DNA from: Streptomyces abyssomicinicus
Lineage (GTDB): Bacteria; Actinomycetota; Actinomycetes; Streptomycetales; Streptomycetaceae
NCBI RefSeq assembly: GCF_008974245.1
Contig: NZ_BBZI01000010.1
Coordinates: 1 to 64,000 of the forward strand
Reading direction: 5' to 3'
DNA length: 64,000 nt
The stretch's first letter is position 1. The number at the start of each line of letters is the position of its first letter. The notes under the pieces are model-generated. The model was given only the letters and a program-made list of their open reading frames with translations, was not told where the DNA came from and did not search any database. The position numbers and the translations under genes are program-made. Of this stretch, positions 41,847 through 50,791 are shown piece after piece.

Positions 41847-42725
41847 ATGGGGAAGAGCCGCCGAAGAGCACTCTCCGGGCTGGCCGCGCTGGGCGCGGCG
41901 GCGCTGATGGTCGGCGGGGGAGCGGCGCCCAGCCCGGCGACGCCCGCCGAACGCTACGTCGCGCTGGGGGACTCGTACACCTCGGCCCCCGGCGTCCCCC
42001 GGCAGGTCGACGCCGACTGCGCGCGCTCCGACCGCAACTACCCGTCGCTCACGGCGCGGTCGATCGGCGCCGCCTCGTTCCGGGACGTGAGCTGCGGTGG
42101 CGCGACCACCGTCGAGATGTGGCGGTCGCAGCGCGGCAATCCGCCGCAGCTGACCGCGGTGACCAAGGACACGACGATGGTCACCGTGCAGATCGGCGGC
42201 AACGACATCGGCTTCGGCGAGATCATGTCCACCTGCGGCAGCCTCGGCGCCACCGACCCGGGCGGCGCGCCCTGCACGGCGCATTACACCGGCGGCGGCA
42301 CCGACGTGCTGGCGGACCGCATAGCCGGGGCCGCGCCGCTGGTCGAGAAGGTCCTGGACGCCGTCCACGCCCGCTCGCCGCGGGCCCGGGTGTACGTGCT
42401 GGGATACCCGCCGATCCTGCCGGAGAGCGGCCCCGGCTGCTGGCCGGCGGTGGCGGCCGCCGCCGGTGACCTGCCGTACATGCGGGCCACGGCGAAGCGG
42501 CTCAACGCGATGCTGCGCGAGGTCGCCGGGAGTTCGCGCGCCCGCTACGTCGACACCTACACCCCGGCCATCGGTCACGACGCGTGCCGGCCGCCGGCCG
42601 AGCGCTGGATGGAGCCGCTGGTCCCGGCCTCCCCGGCCGCGCCCTACCACCCCAACGCGGAGGGCGAACAGGCCATGGCCGACGCGCTGCTGGCCCGCCT
42701 GGCGGAGCCGGGCCGCGGCCGCTGA
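41847..42725 (+). CDS. secreted SGNH/GDSL-family lipase or esterase
   Basis: A 292-residue exported hydrolase. Signal peptide residues 1-about 33 (ending PSPATPAE). Block I YVALGDSYTSAPG has the nucleophile Ser, block III QIGGNDIGFG the oxyanion Asn, and block V AAPYHPNAEGEQAMA the catalytic His. Several Cys pairs (DADC, SCGGAT, STCG, PCTAH, PGCW, DACRP) suggest three disulphides, as in the Streptomyces SCO1725-type lipases/esterases. It hydrolyses ester bonds of lipids or esters outside the cell. Start ATG at 41847 with GGGGAACG upstream. Confidence 0.92.
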   Translation: MGKSRRRALSGLAALGAAALMVGGGAAPSPATPAERYVALGDSYTSAPGVPRQVDADCARSDRNYPSLTARSIGAASFRDVSCGGATTVEMWRSQRGNPPQLTAVTKDTTMVTVQIGGNDIGFGEIMSTCGSLGATDPGGAPCTAHYTGGGTDVLADRIAGAAPLVEKVLDAVHARSPRARVYVLGYPPILPESGPGCWPAVAAAAGDLPYMRATAKRLNAMLREVAGSSRARYVDTYTPAIGHDACRPPAERWMEPLVPASPAAPYHPNAEGEQAMADALLARLAEPGRGR

Positions 42726-43215
42726 CCCCCGCCCCCGCGGGCCGGCGGCGCCCCTCCGCGCCCCGCGCCCGCACAGCCGCGGCACCGGTTCGCCGCCCGC
42801 GCCGCCGAGGGTGGCGGGCCGCTGCGGGTGACCGGCCGCCGCCCGCGCCCGTGGGGCTGGCTCGGCGTGTCGTCGGGCTTGCGCGCGCGGCTGCGGTGGC
42901 GGTGCGCCGACCGCGCCGCTGCGGATGACGGGCAGCGGCCCGCGCGCGGGGTTGCCTCGGCGTGTCGTCGGCCCGTTCGCGGGGTTGCGGCGGCGTGCCG
43001 GCCGTGTGGGCGGGGTTGACGGTGCCCGGGCATCGACCGCCGGGCGGTGCCGCGCCGGTGGGGGACGATCGCGCGGGTGGCGGTCATGTCGCGTCGTCGT
43101 CCCGGCCCGCGGGCCGCTGAACCCGCCCGCGCCGCGGCGAGGGCCCGGGGCGCGGACGCCGTCGTCCCGGCGACCGCACCGCCCGCCGGGCCGCCGTGCG
43201 GGCGGGGCCGCGGGA
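42726..43215. other. GC-rich non-coding region with short repeats
   Basis: 490 bp between converging genes. It has no supported gene. Short repeats of GCGCGGGGTTGCCTCGGCGT / TCGCGGGGTTGCGGCGGCGT type occur at 42950-43020. Open frames on both strands here are basic Arg/Pro strings without codon bias. Confidence 0.5.
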
Positions 43216-44133
43216 TCAGCGGCCGTCCACCTCGGTCATGAAGGACAGCATTCGCGCGTTGGTCTCCTCGGCCCGGTCGATCCAGGGACCGTGTCCGGTG
43301 CCGTCGAGGACCACCGTCCGGGCGCCGGGGACCAGGCGCGGGACCCGCTCCGCCTGCACCCGGGAGTGCAGCAGCGGACTGCGCCTGCCGAGCACCACGT
43401 GCAGGGGAACCCGGACGGAGGCCAGCTCGCCGTCGGTGAGCGGCAGCGGTGCGGGCCTGCGGTTGCGCCAGGCGCGGGCGCCGGTCCGCGCCATGGCGCG
43501 CAGCTCGGGGACGACGAGCACCGGCTGGTCCAGCCACGTCGCCAGTCGCGGACGGAGCCGGCGGGGCGCGAAGCTCGCGAAGAGACCGGCGAAGATCCAC
43601 ACGAAGAAGCGCGCCCCCACCTTCTCCAGGCCGCCCGGATCGAGCGCGGTCACCGAGGCAAGACGCCCCGGCCGCAGACGGGCGTGGTTCAGGGCCAGCC
43701 AGCCGCCGTAGGAGGCGCCGACCAGGTGCACACGGTCCAGCCCCAGACCGGCCAGGGTCTCGTCCAGCCACCGGGCCGAGCGCTCCGGCTGGTGGATGTG
43801 CTCGCGCTGCACGCTGCGGCCGGCGTCCCCCGGGGTGTCGACGGCGTACACCGGGCGCTCCGCGCTCAGCGCCGGGGTGACCGTGTACCACATGGCGGAA
43901 CACGAGCCCGCGCCGTGCAGCAGGACCACCGGGGTCCGCCGAGCCGCCTCCCCGTCGGCGGGACCGTGGCGGTGGACGCGGGTCGTCGCGAACGAGGTCT
44001 CGACGTCCAGCTCCTCCAGAACCGGAGCGCCGAGCGCGAAGGCGGCGTCGCAGGCGGCGAAGTAGCGCTCCCGCAGACGCTCGTCGACGTAGTGACCCAG
44101 CTCGGGGCGGGTGCGGACGGTGCTCTCGGGCAC
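43216..44133 (-). CDS. alpha/beta-hydrolase
   Basis: A 305-residue alpha/beta-hydrolase. Oxyanion-hole strand PVVLLHGAGSCSAMW (residues about 68-82), nucleophile elbow GASYGG with S141, acid near VVLGRRSP, and His in LDGTGHGPWID. Substrate unknown; esterase, lactonase or haloalkane-type activities all use this fold. GTG start at 44133 with GGAGGCCGTC upstream; the frame is open a long way further but that part crosses the operators and the TetR gene. It is divergent from a TetR regulator and shares operators with it. Confidence 0.9.
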   Translation of the reverse strand: MPESTVRTRPELGHYVDERLRERYFAACDAAFALGAPVLEELDVETSFATTRVHRHGPADGEAARRTPVVLLHGAGSCSAMWYTVTPALSAERPVYAVDTPGDAGRSVQREHIHQPERSARWLDETLAGLGLDRVHLVGASYGGWLALNHARLRPGRLASVTALDPGGLEKVGARFFVWIFAGLFASFAPRRLRPRLATWLDQPVLVVPELRAMARTGARAWRNRRPAPLPLTDGELASVRVPLHVVLGRRSPLLHSRVQAERVPRLVPGARTVVLDGTGHGPWIDRAEETNARMLSFMTEVDGR

Positions 44134-44159
44134 GACGGCCTCCGGAGGTTGTGCGGAGT

Positions 44160-44202
44160 TTCGTGATACGAACGTATCACGAACATGGTACGGCTGTACC
44201 AT
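44160..44202. promoter_or_regulatory. two adjacent palindromic operators between hydrolase and TetR genes
   Basis: TTCGTGATACGAACGTATCACGAA (44160-44183) begins a perfect palindrome with 10-base arms and a 4-base centre; two bases later ATGGTACGGCTGTACCAT (44185-44202) has 7-base arms. Both lie 27-106 bp from the two divergent starts. They are the expected TetR sites, giving auto-control and control of the hydrolase. Confidence 0.8.
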
Positions 44203-44238
44203 CACGTCGACCGGCAGACCGAGGAGCGGGAGCAGCCG

Positions 44239-44850
44239 ATGCCCAGGCGCGTGGATCACGACCGGAGGCGCACCGAGATCACCGAGGCGCTGCTGCGCGC
44301 CGCGCACCGGCGGGGTCTGCACGCCGTCGGGATGCGTGACGTGGCGGCCGAGGCCGGCGTCTCCCTGCGGCTGGTCCAGTACTACTTCGACACCAAGGAG
44401 AAGCTGCTGCTGCACGGGCTGCGGCTGCTCACCGAACGGTTCACCGCCCGCACGGCGGCCCGCCTCGCCGCCCTGCCGGGAGAGCCCGGGCCGCGGGAGA
44501 CCGTCGAGGCGCTGCTGCTGGCCGCCCTTCCCTCGGACGAGGAGGGCCGCGTCTTCCATCACGTCTACACCGCGTACGCGGTCCTGGCGATGGCCGACGA
44601 GACGCTGGCCGAACAGCCGTTCCTCGGTGACCCGGACGCCGCGGAGGAGGCGGTCGCCCGGCTCCTGGCCCGGGGGCAGGCGGACGGCCGGATCCCCGCG
44701 GAGGTGGACGCGCGGCTGGAGGCGGTGAGCCTGCTGGCCATGTCGGCCGGACTGGGCACGAGCGTGCTGGCGGGTCAGCGGGACGTGGCCTCCGCGGAGG
44801 CGGCCGTCCGGTACCGCCTGGACCGCGTGTTCACCGGCCGGACCGGGTAG
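44239..44850 (+). CDS. TetR-family transcriptional regulator
   Basis: A 203-residue repressor. The TetR DNA-binding domain spans about residues 9-57 (EITEALLRAAHRRGLHAVGM, then DVAAEAGVSLRLVQYYFDTK), and the ligand domain is all-helical. ATG at 44239 with GGGAGCAGCCG upstream is preferred to the ATG at 44185, which lies inside the second operator. Ligand unknown; probably a hydrophobic substrate of the neighbouring hydrolase. Confidence 0.93.
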   Translation: MPRRVDHDRRRTEITEALLRAAHRRGLHAVGMRDVAAEAGVSLRLVQYYFDTKEKLLLHGLRLLTERFTARTAARLAALPGEPGPRETVEALLLAALPSDEEGRVFHHVYTAYAVLAMADETLAEQPFLGDPDAAEEAVARLLARGQADGRIPAEVDARLEAVSLLAMSAGLGTSVLAGQRDVASAEAAVRYRLDRVFTGRTG

Positions 44851-44939
44851 CGCGACCGCCGCGTGCGCTCCGGGCGGCGCGACCGCCGCGCCGCGCACCG
44901 CTCCGGCGGAAACGGCCGGGACGGACCTCTCCCCGACAG

Positions 44940-44957
44940 GCGTACCGGTCGGTATGC
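44940..44957. promoter_or_regulatory. probable operator before the molybdopterin oxidoreductase
   Basis: GCGTACCGGTCGGTATGC has 8-base arms with one mismatch around GT. The ACCG..CGGT core resembles TetR-family sites. It is 34 bp upstream of the ATG at 44991 and overlaps the likely promoter. Confidence 0.5.
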
Positions 44958-44990
44958 TCGCCGGGTCGTCGTCGCTACGGGAGGAACGTC

Positions 44991-47237
44991 ATGTCCGAGG
45001 CCGTCAACTCCCGTACCGCATTGCGGATATGCCCGCTCTGCGAGGCCACCTGCGGACTGGTGCTCACCGTGGAGGGGACCCGGGTCACCGGCGCCCGGGG
45101 CGACCGGGACGACGTGTTCAGCCAGGGCTTCGTCTGTCCCAAGGGCGCCGCCTTCGGACAGCTCGACGCCGATCCCGACCGGCTGCGGGCACCCCTGGTC
45201 CGCACGGGGGGCGTACTGCGCGAGGCCACCTGGGAGGAGGCGTTCGCCGCCGTCGCCGAGGGTCTGGCGCCGGTGCTCGGGCGGCACGGCGGCGACGGTG
45301 TCGGCGTGGTCCTCGGCAACCCCAACGTGCACACCGTGGCCGGCGCCCTCCACCCGCGCCTGCTGATCGGCGCGCTCGGCACCGGGAACCTGTTCACCGC
45401 CTCCACCCTCGACCAGATGCCCAAGCACGTCTCCTGCGGCCTGCTCTACGGAGACCCCAACGCCATCCCGGTGCCCGACCTCGACCGCACCGACCACCTG
45501 CTGATCGTCGGCGCCAACCCGATGGAGTCCAACGGCAGCCTCTGCACCGCCCCCGACTTCCCCGGCCGCCTCAAGGCGCTGCGCCGCCGGGGCGGCACCC
45601 TCACCGTGATCGACCCGCGCCGCACCCGCACCGCCGCGCTCGCCGACCGCCACGTGGCCGTCCGCCCCGGCACCGACGCCCTGCTGCTCGCCGCGATGGC
45701 ACACGTCCTGCTCGAGGAGGACCTGGTCGGCCTCGGCGACCTCGCCCCGCGCGTGGAGGGCCTCGACCGGCTCCCCGGCGCCCTGCGCGAGTTCACCCCC
45801 GAGGCGGTCGCCCCCGCCTGCGACGTGGAGCCCGAGGTGGTGCGCGCCCTCGCCCGCGAACTGGCCGCCGCGCCGACCGCCGCCGTGTACGGGCGCATCG
45901 GCAGCTGCACCGTGCCGCACGGCACGCTGGCCAGCTGGCTGGTGGACGTGCTCACCGTCCTCACCGGCAACCTCGACCGCCCCGGCGGCGCCCTCTTCCC
46001 GCAGGCCGCCACCGCCCGGGCGCCGCGACCCGCCGGACCGGGCCGCGGCTTCACCCTGGGCCGCCGCCACTCCCGGGTCTCTCGCCACCCCGAGGTCAAG
46101 GGCGAACTGCCCCTGGCCGCGCTCGCCGAGGAGATCGACACCGGGACCGACGAGGGCGAGCCGATCCGCGCCCTGGTCGTCCTGGGCGCCAACCCGGTCC
46201 TCTCCGCGCCCGACGGTGACCGCCTGGACCGCGCGCTCGCCTCACTCGACTTCATGGTGAGCGTCGACCCCTACCTCAACGAGACCTCCCGCCACGCCCA
46301 CGTCGTGCTGCCACCGCCCCCTCCCGCGCAGAGCCCGCACCACGACTTCGCCCTCAACTCCCTCGCGGTGCGCAACCAGGCCCGCTACACCCGCCCCGCC
46401 GTACCGCTCGAGCCCGGCCGCATGGCGGAGACCGAGATCCTCGCCCGGCTGATCCTCGCCGCGAGCGGCGCGCCGGACGCCGACCCGGGAACCGTCGACG
46501 CCACCGTGATCTCCCGGACCCTCGGCCAGGCCGTCCAGGACCCGCACTCCCCGGTGCACGGCCGCGACCCCGGAGAACTCGCCGCCGCGCTCACCGGCGC
46601 GGACGGTCCCGAACGCCGCCTCGACCTCATGCTCCGCCTCGGCCCCTACGGCGACGGCTTCGGCGCCCGCCCCGGCGGGCTCTCCCTGCGCGAGCTGCTC
46701 GACCACCCGCACGGCATCGACCTCGGCCCGCTGCGGCCGAGGCTCGACGAGGTGCTGCGGACCCGCAGCGGGCTGATCGAACTGCTGCCCGATCCCATCG
46801 CTGACGACCTGCCGCGCCTGCGCCGGGCGCTGCGCGACCGCCCCGACGGCATGCTGCTCGTCGGACGCCGGCACCTGCGCTCCAACAACAGCTGGATGCA
46901 CAACCTCCCCGCCCTCACCGGCGGCTCCAACCGCTGCACCCTGCACCTGCACCCCGAGGACGCCGCCCTGCACGGCATCGCCGACGGCGACCCGGTCCGC
47001 GTCAAGGGAGCCGGCGGAGAGGTCACCGCCCCCGCCGAGATCACCGAGGCCGTGCGCCGCGGAGTGGTCAGCCTGCCGCACGGCTGGGGCCACGACCGGC
47101 CCGGAACCCGCACCGGGCACGCCTCCGCCGACCCCGGGGCCAACGTCAACCAGCTCCTCGACGGCACCCTCCTCGACCCGCTCTCCGGCACCGCCGTGCT
47201 CAACGGCGTCCCGGTCACCCTCACCCCCGCCGGCTGA
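44991..47237 (+). CDS. molybdopterin-dependent oxidoreductase (formate dehydrogenase/nitrate reductase-like)
   Basis: A 748-residue enzyme of the Mo/W-bis-MGD family. Four cysteines for a [4Fe-4S] cluster are at C14, C17, C21 and C49 (ICPLCEATCG and GFVCPKG). Cofactor-binding stretches include LLIVGANPMESNGSL, LTVIDPRRTRTAALAD, IRALVVLGANPVLSAPDGDR and the C-terminal domain with RRHLRSNNSWMHNLP. No twin-Arg signal is present, so it works in the cytoplasm. The Mo ligand position is not obvious (QMPKHVSCG nearby), so I do not call the substrate. No electron-transfer subunit gene adjoins it; it appears to be a stand-alone single-gene unit, unusual for the family but common in Streptomyces. Confidence 0.9.
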   Translation: MSEAVNSRTALRICPLCEATCGLVLTVEGTRVTGARGDRDDVFSQGFVCPKGAAFGQLDADPDRLRAPLVRTGGVLREATWEEAFAAVAEGLAPVLGRHGGDGVGVVLGNPNVHTVAGALHPRLLIGALGTGNLFTASTLDQMPKHVSCGLLYGDPNAIPVPDLDRTDHLLIVGANPMESNGSLCTAPDFPGRLKALRRRGGTLTVIDPRRTRTAALADRHVAVRPGTDALLLAAMAHVLLEEDLVGLGDLAPRVEGLDRLPGALREFTPEAVAPACDVEPEVVRALARELAAAPTAAVYGRIGSCTVPHGTLASWLVDVLTVLTGNLDRPGGALFPQAATARAPRPAGPGRGFTLGRRHSRVSRHPEVKGELPLAALAEEIDTGTDEGEPIRALVVLGANPVLSAPDGDRLDRALASLDFMVSVDPYLNETSRHAHVVLPPPPPAQSPHHDFALNSLAVRNQARYTRPAVPLEPGRMAETEILARLILAASGAPDADPGTVDATVISRTLGQAVQDPHSPVHGRDPGELAAALTGADGPERRLDLMLRLGPYGDGFGARPGGLSLRELLDHPHGIDLGPLRPRLDEVLRTRSGLIELLPDPIADDLPRLRRALRDRPDGMLLVGRRHLRSNNSWMHNLPALTGGSNRCTLHLHPEDAALHGIADGDPVRVKGAGGEVTAPAEITEAVRRGVVSLPHGWGHDRPGTRTGHASADPGANVNQLLDGTLLDPLSGTAVLNGVPVTLTPAG

Positions 47238-47413
47238 GCCGCCCCGCACCGCCCGGCCGCGTTCGGCGCAACCGGCCGCGCCGTCCGCGGCGCCCCGTGC
47301 CAGGGTGGAGGCGACGCGACCACGGTCGGGACGGGAGGCGGGGTGCACCGCGCGAGGCAGAGGCAGCTCCTGCGGGCACACCGGCCGGCCGCGTCCGCCG
47401 GAAGGCGGGCACG

Positions 47414-48742
47414 ATGAGCGAGCAGCCGTCCGCCGAGGCGGAGCCCTTCGGGGACCTGCGCAAGCGGCTGGACTCCGAGATGGACCAGATCGCCCAGCAG
47501 CTGCGGGCCCTCGCCTCCACCAAGGACCGCCTCCAGGGCCTCCTCGACGCGGTGCTCACCATCACCGCCGAACTCGAGCTCCACGAGGTGCTGCGACGCA
47601 TCGTCGCCACCGCCATGCAGCTCTGCGACGCCCGCTACGGGGCGCTCGGAGTGCTGGACGAGGAGGGCGAGGCCCTCGAGGAGTTCATCACCGTGGGGCT
47701 GAGCGAGGAGGAGTACCGGGCGCTGGCCGGCATCGAGTTCCCGCACGGCGACGGCGTCCTCGGACTCCTCATCAAGAACCCCGAGCCGCTGCGGCTGGAA
47801 GACATCTCCGGGCATCCCGCCTCCGTCGGCTATCCGCCCGGCCACCCCCACATGCGGTCCCTGCTCGGCGTCGCCATCAGCGTCCGCGGCGAGATCTACG
47901 GAGACCTCTACCTCTCCGAACGACGCGACGGCCGGCCCTTCGACCGGGGCGACCAGGAGGTCCTGGTCGCCCTGGCCAGCGCCGCCGGCATCGCCATCGA
48001 GAGCGCCCGCCTCTTCGAGCAGGTCCGCGACAGCGCCGAGACCTTCCAGCGCCTGCTGCTCCCCACCCTGCCCGACCTCAGCCCCTACGCCGCCGCCACC
48101 GTCTACCGGCCGGCCGCCGAGCCCAACCACCTCGGCGGCGACTGGTACGACGCGCTGCGGCTGCCCGACGGCGCGCTGGGCATCGTCATCGGCGACGTCT
48201 ACGGTCACGACCTGCCCGCGGCCGCCGTCATGTCGCAGGTGCGCAACATGCTGCTGGCGCTGTTCTACGACCGCCGCACCCCGCCCAGCGACGTCCTGCG
48301 GCAGCTCGACGTCACCGTGGCCGCCGGCCCCGGCTCCGCGGTGACCACCGTGCTGGTGGCCCGGGTGGAGCCCCGCGAGGACGACTGGATCCTGCACTGG
48401 TCCTCCGCCGGCCACTTCCCGCCGCTGGTGATCATGCCGGACGGGCAGGCCGAGTACCTGCTGCACGAGCCCGGCGTGCCGCTGGGCGTCGACCCGGAGC
48501 TGCCCCGCCCGGACCACCGCAGGCGACTGCCGCCGCAGGCCACGGTGGTCTTCTTCACCGACGGCGTCGTCGAGCACCCCGACCACGCCATCGACGAGGG
48601 CATGGACGCCCTGCTCGAACTGGCACTGACGCACGCCGATCTGCCGGTGGAGGACCTGGTGCACGCACTGGCCGACCACCACCCCAGCGACGGCCGCGAC
48701 GACATGGCCATCCTCGCGCTGCGCCTTCCGGACGAGACCTGA
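47414..48742 (+). CDS. GAF-domain PP2C/SpoIIE-type phosphatase
   Basis: A 442-residue cytoplasmic protein. A short N-terminal coiled coil (about 10-40), a GAF domain about 45-205 (ARYGALGVLDEEGEALEEFI, then YLSERRDGRPFDRGDQEVL) and the SpoIIE/RsbU-type phosphatase about 235-440 with metal-binding GGDWYDA, GDVYGHDLPAA and DGRDDMAILAL. Such proteins remove phosphate from anti-anti-sigma factors when the GAF domain senses a signal, thus controlling a stress sigma factor. No anti-sigma gene is adjacent. ATG at 47414 is preferred to the long upstream frame. Confidence 0.92.
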   Translation: MSEQPSAEAEPFGDLRKRLDSEMDQIAQQLRALASTKDRLQGLLDAVLTITAELELHEVLRRIVATAMQLCDARYGALGVLDEEGEALEEFITVGLSEEEYRALAGIEFPHGDGVLGLLIKNPEPLRLEDISGHPASVGYPPGHPHMRSLLGVAISVRGEIYGDLYLSERRDGRPFDRGDQEVLVALASAAGIAIESARLFEQVRDSAETFQRLLLPTLPDLSPYAAATVYRPAAEPNHLGGDWYDALRLPDGALGIVIGDVYGHDLPAAAVMSQVRNMLLALFYDRRTPPSDVLRQLDVTVAAGPGSAVTTVLVARVEPREDDWILHWSSAGHFPPLVIMPDGQAEYLLHEPGVPLGVDPELPRPDHRRRLPPQATVVFFTDGVVEHPDHAIDEGMDALLELALTHADLPVEDLVHALADHHPSDGRDDMAILALRLPDET

Positions 48743-48929
48743 GCCACCTGGGGCGCACGGCGCGCCGGACCCGGTGTGCCGCGCGTCCGTCCGCGCCCCG
48801 CCGCGGCGGCGGACGCCGCCCCGAGCCGCGCCGCCGCGACGCGTTTTCCCGCTGGACCCCGCGGCCCGGTCGGCGCGATGCTGGGCCCGCCCGGTCAGGA
48901 TGGCCGGCGTGCCGGGAGGGGCGGGTTCC

Positions 48930-50429
48930 ATGGACGTGTTCAGGACGACGAGCGGGGCGGTCCGAGGGTTCCGGGCCCGTGCCGACATCGTCGCGGCCCT
49001 CGGCATCCCCTACGCCGCACCGCCCTTCGGCGCCGCCCGCTTCCGGGAACCGCTCCCGCCGGTGTGGACCGGGGTGCGCGACGGCACGGAGTTCGGCCCG
49101 GTGGCCCCGCAGTCGGCGCGGCTGCCCGGCGCCCCCGTGTGGTCGCCCGGCGACGAGGACATCCTCACCGTCAACGTCTGGACACCCGCACCGGACGGAG
49201 GCCGCCTCCCCGTCCTGGTGTGGATCCACGGCGGCGCCTACACCTTCGGGTCGTCGGCCCAGCCCGACTTCGACGGAACCGCCTTGGCCCGCGCCGGACT
49301 CGTCGTGGTCACCCTCAACCACCGCATCGGGTTCGAGGGCTTCGGCCACGTGCCGGGCGGGAACGCGACGGGGCATCCGGACAATCGAGGTCTGCTCGAC
49401 CAGGTCGCGGCCCTGCGCTGGGTGCGCGAGAACATCGCCGCGTTCGGCGGCGACCCCCGCAACGTCACCGTCGCCGGCCAGTCCTCCGGGGCCGCGTCGG
49501 TGGCCTGCCTGATGGTGATGGACCGCGCCCGCGGCCTGTTCCGCCGCGCCATCGCCCACAGCCCCGCCAGCCCCTGCTACCCGCCGGGCGTCGCCGCGGC
49601 GACCACGCGCGAAGTGGCCGCGGCGGCGGGCTGCCCCGCCACACGGGAAGGCCTGGCGGCCACGGCTCCCCAGGAGCTGGTCACCGCCTCCGACCGGGTG
49701 GTCGAGCGCTACCGGCGGGACCCCGCCTCCGGGTCACGTCACTACGACCCCTCGCTCTACGCGCCGGTCCTCGACGGCGACGTCCTGACGACCGACCCCC
49801 TCACGGGCATCGGCGCCGGTGCCGCCCGGGACGTGGACCTGCTGGTGTGCCACACCACCGAGGAGTACCGGCTGCTCGACGCCGTCGGCAGCAGCGCCAA
49901 GGTCACCACCGAGGAGCGACTGGCGCTCTTCGCGGAGGACTTCGGCCTGCCCGGCGGACTGGTGGACGGCTATCGCGCCGCGATGCCCCACGCCCCGGTG
50001 CTCGACGTCTACCTCGCCGTCTTCGGTGACCTGCTGTTCGGCGAGTACGCCAACCGCCTCGCCGAACTCCACAGCCGGGCCGGGGGCCGGACCCACCTGT
50101 CGCGCTTCGACCGCCGGCGCGCCGGAGCGGACGGGGGCGTACGGGCCTGGCACTGCGCGGACATCCCCTTCGCCTTCGGCAACCTCGGCGACGACCGTCT
50201 GGCGTTCCTCGTCGGAGGCCCGCCCACCCCCGCGGACCACCGACTGGCACGCCGCATGGTGCGCGCGTGGGCCGATTTCGCCGCGACCGGCGACCCTGGC
50301 TGGCCGGCGGTCGACGGCGGCTCCGCCCACGCGCGGGTGTGGACCACCGACGACCACACGGGCGCCGGCCTGCCCGCCGTGCCGCGCGCCCTGTGGGCCG
50401 GGGTCGGCTTCCCGGTCCTGAGGGCGTGA
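48930..50429 (+). CDS. type B carboxylesterase
   Basis: A 499-residue carboxylesterase/lipase (COesterase). Nucleophile S185 sits in VAGQSSGAAS, the oxyanion HGGAY at residues 100-104, and the acid and His lie in the C-terminal half (CHTTEEYR region and WHCADIPFAFGN). No signal peptide, so cytoplasmic. It hydrolyses carboxylic esters; precise substrate unknown. ATG at 48930 has GGGAGGGG at good spacing; an ATG ten codons earlier is also possible. Codon bias supports only the part after 48900. Confidence 0.9.
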   Translation: MDVFRTTSGAVRGFRARADIVAALGIPYAAPPFGAARFREPLPPVWTGVRDGTEFGPVAPQSARLPGAPVWSPGDEDILTVNVWTPAPDGGRLPVLVWIHGGAYTFGSSAQPDFDGTALARAGLVVVTLNHRIGFEGFGHVPGGNATGHPDNRGLLDQVAALRWVRENIAAFGGDPRNVTVAGQSSGAASVACLMVMDRARGLFRRAIAHSPASPCYPPGVAAATTREVAAAAGCPATREGLAATAPQELVTASDRVVERYRRDPASGSRHYDPSLYAPVLDGDVLTTDPLTGIGAGAARDVDLLVCHTTEEYRLLDAVGSSAKVTTEERLALFAEDFGLPGGLVDGYRAAMPHAPVLDVYLAVFGDLLFGEYANRLAELHSRAGGRTHLSRFDRRRAGADGGVRAWHCADIPFAFGNLGDDRLAFLVGGPPTPADHRLARRMVRAWADFAATGDPGWPAVDGGSAHARVWTTDDHTGAGLPAVPRALWAGVGFPVLRA

Positions 50430-50564
50430 GCGGGGCGCCGTCGGCCCGGCACGCACACCGGCCGGCCGCCGGGGAGCTCTCCCGGGAGCCGCGTGGAGAA
50501 GCCGCCCGGGGAAGCCGCCGGTGCGTCCGCCCGGTCGGGGAAGTCCGCCCCGGCCGCGGCGGGA

Positions 50565-50765
50565 TCAGCTCTCCCCGACCAGCTGTACGGCCCCCGTGGG
50601 ACAGGTCGCCGCCGCCTCCCGGACCGCGGCGGCGTGCCGTGCGCCGGGCTCCGGGTCGAGGAGGACGACCAGCCCGTCCTCGTCCTGCTGGTCGAACACC
50701 TCCGGCGCCAGCAGCACGCACTGACCGGCGCCGCAGCACAGGCCCTGGTCGACCGCCACCTTCAC
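50565..50765 (-). CDS. [3Fe-4S] ferredoxin partner of the P450
   Basis: A 66-residue ferredoxin. Cysteines CCGAGQCV and ATCPTGAV give the three-ligand pattern of P450-associated 3Fe-4S ferredoxins. It passes electrons from a ferredoxin reductase, not encoded here, to the P450 just upstream. GTG at 50765 yields the usual MKVAVDQ start with AAGGAGG 11 bases away; the GTG at 50795, overlapping the P450 stop as GTGA, would add ten residues and is the alternative. Confidence 0.9.
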   Translation of the reverse strand: MKVAVDQGLCCGAGQCVLLAPEVFDQQDEDGLVVLLDPEPGARHAAAVREAAATCPTGAVQLVGES

Positions 50766-50791
50766 GCCCGGCGCGTCCTCCTTCCCCGGCG

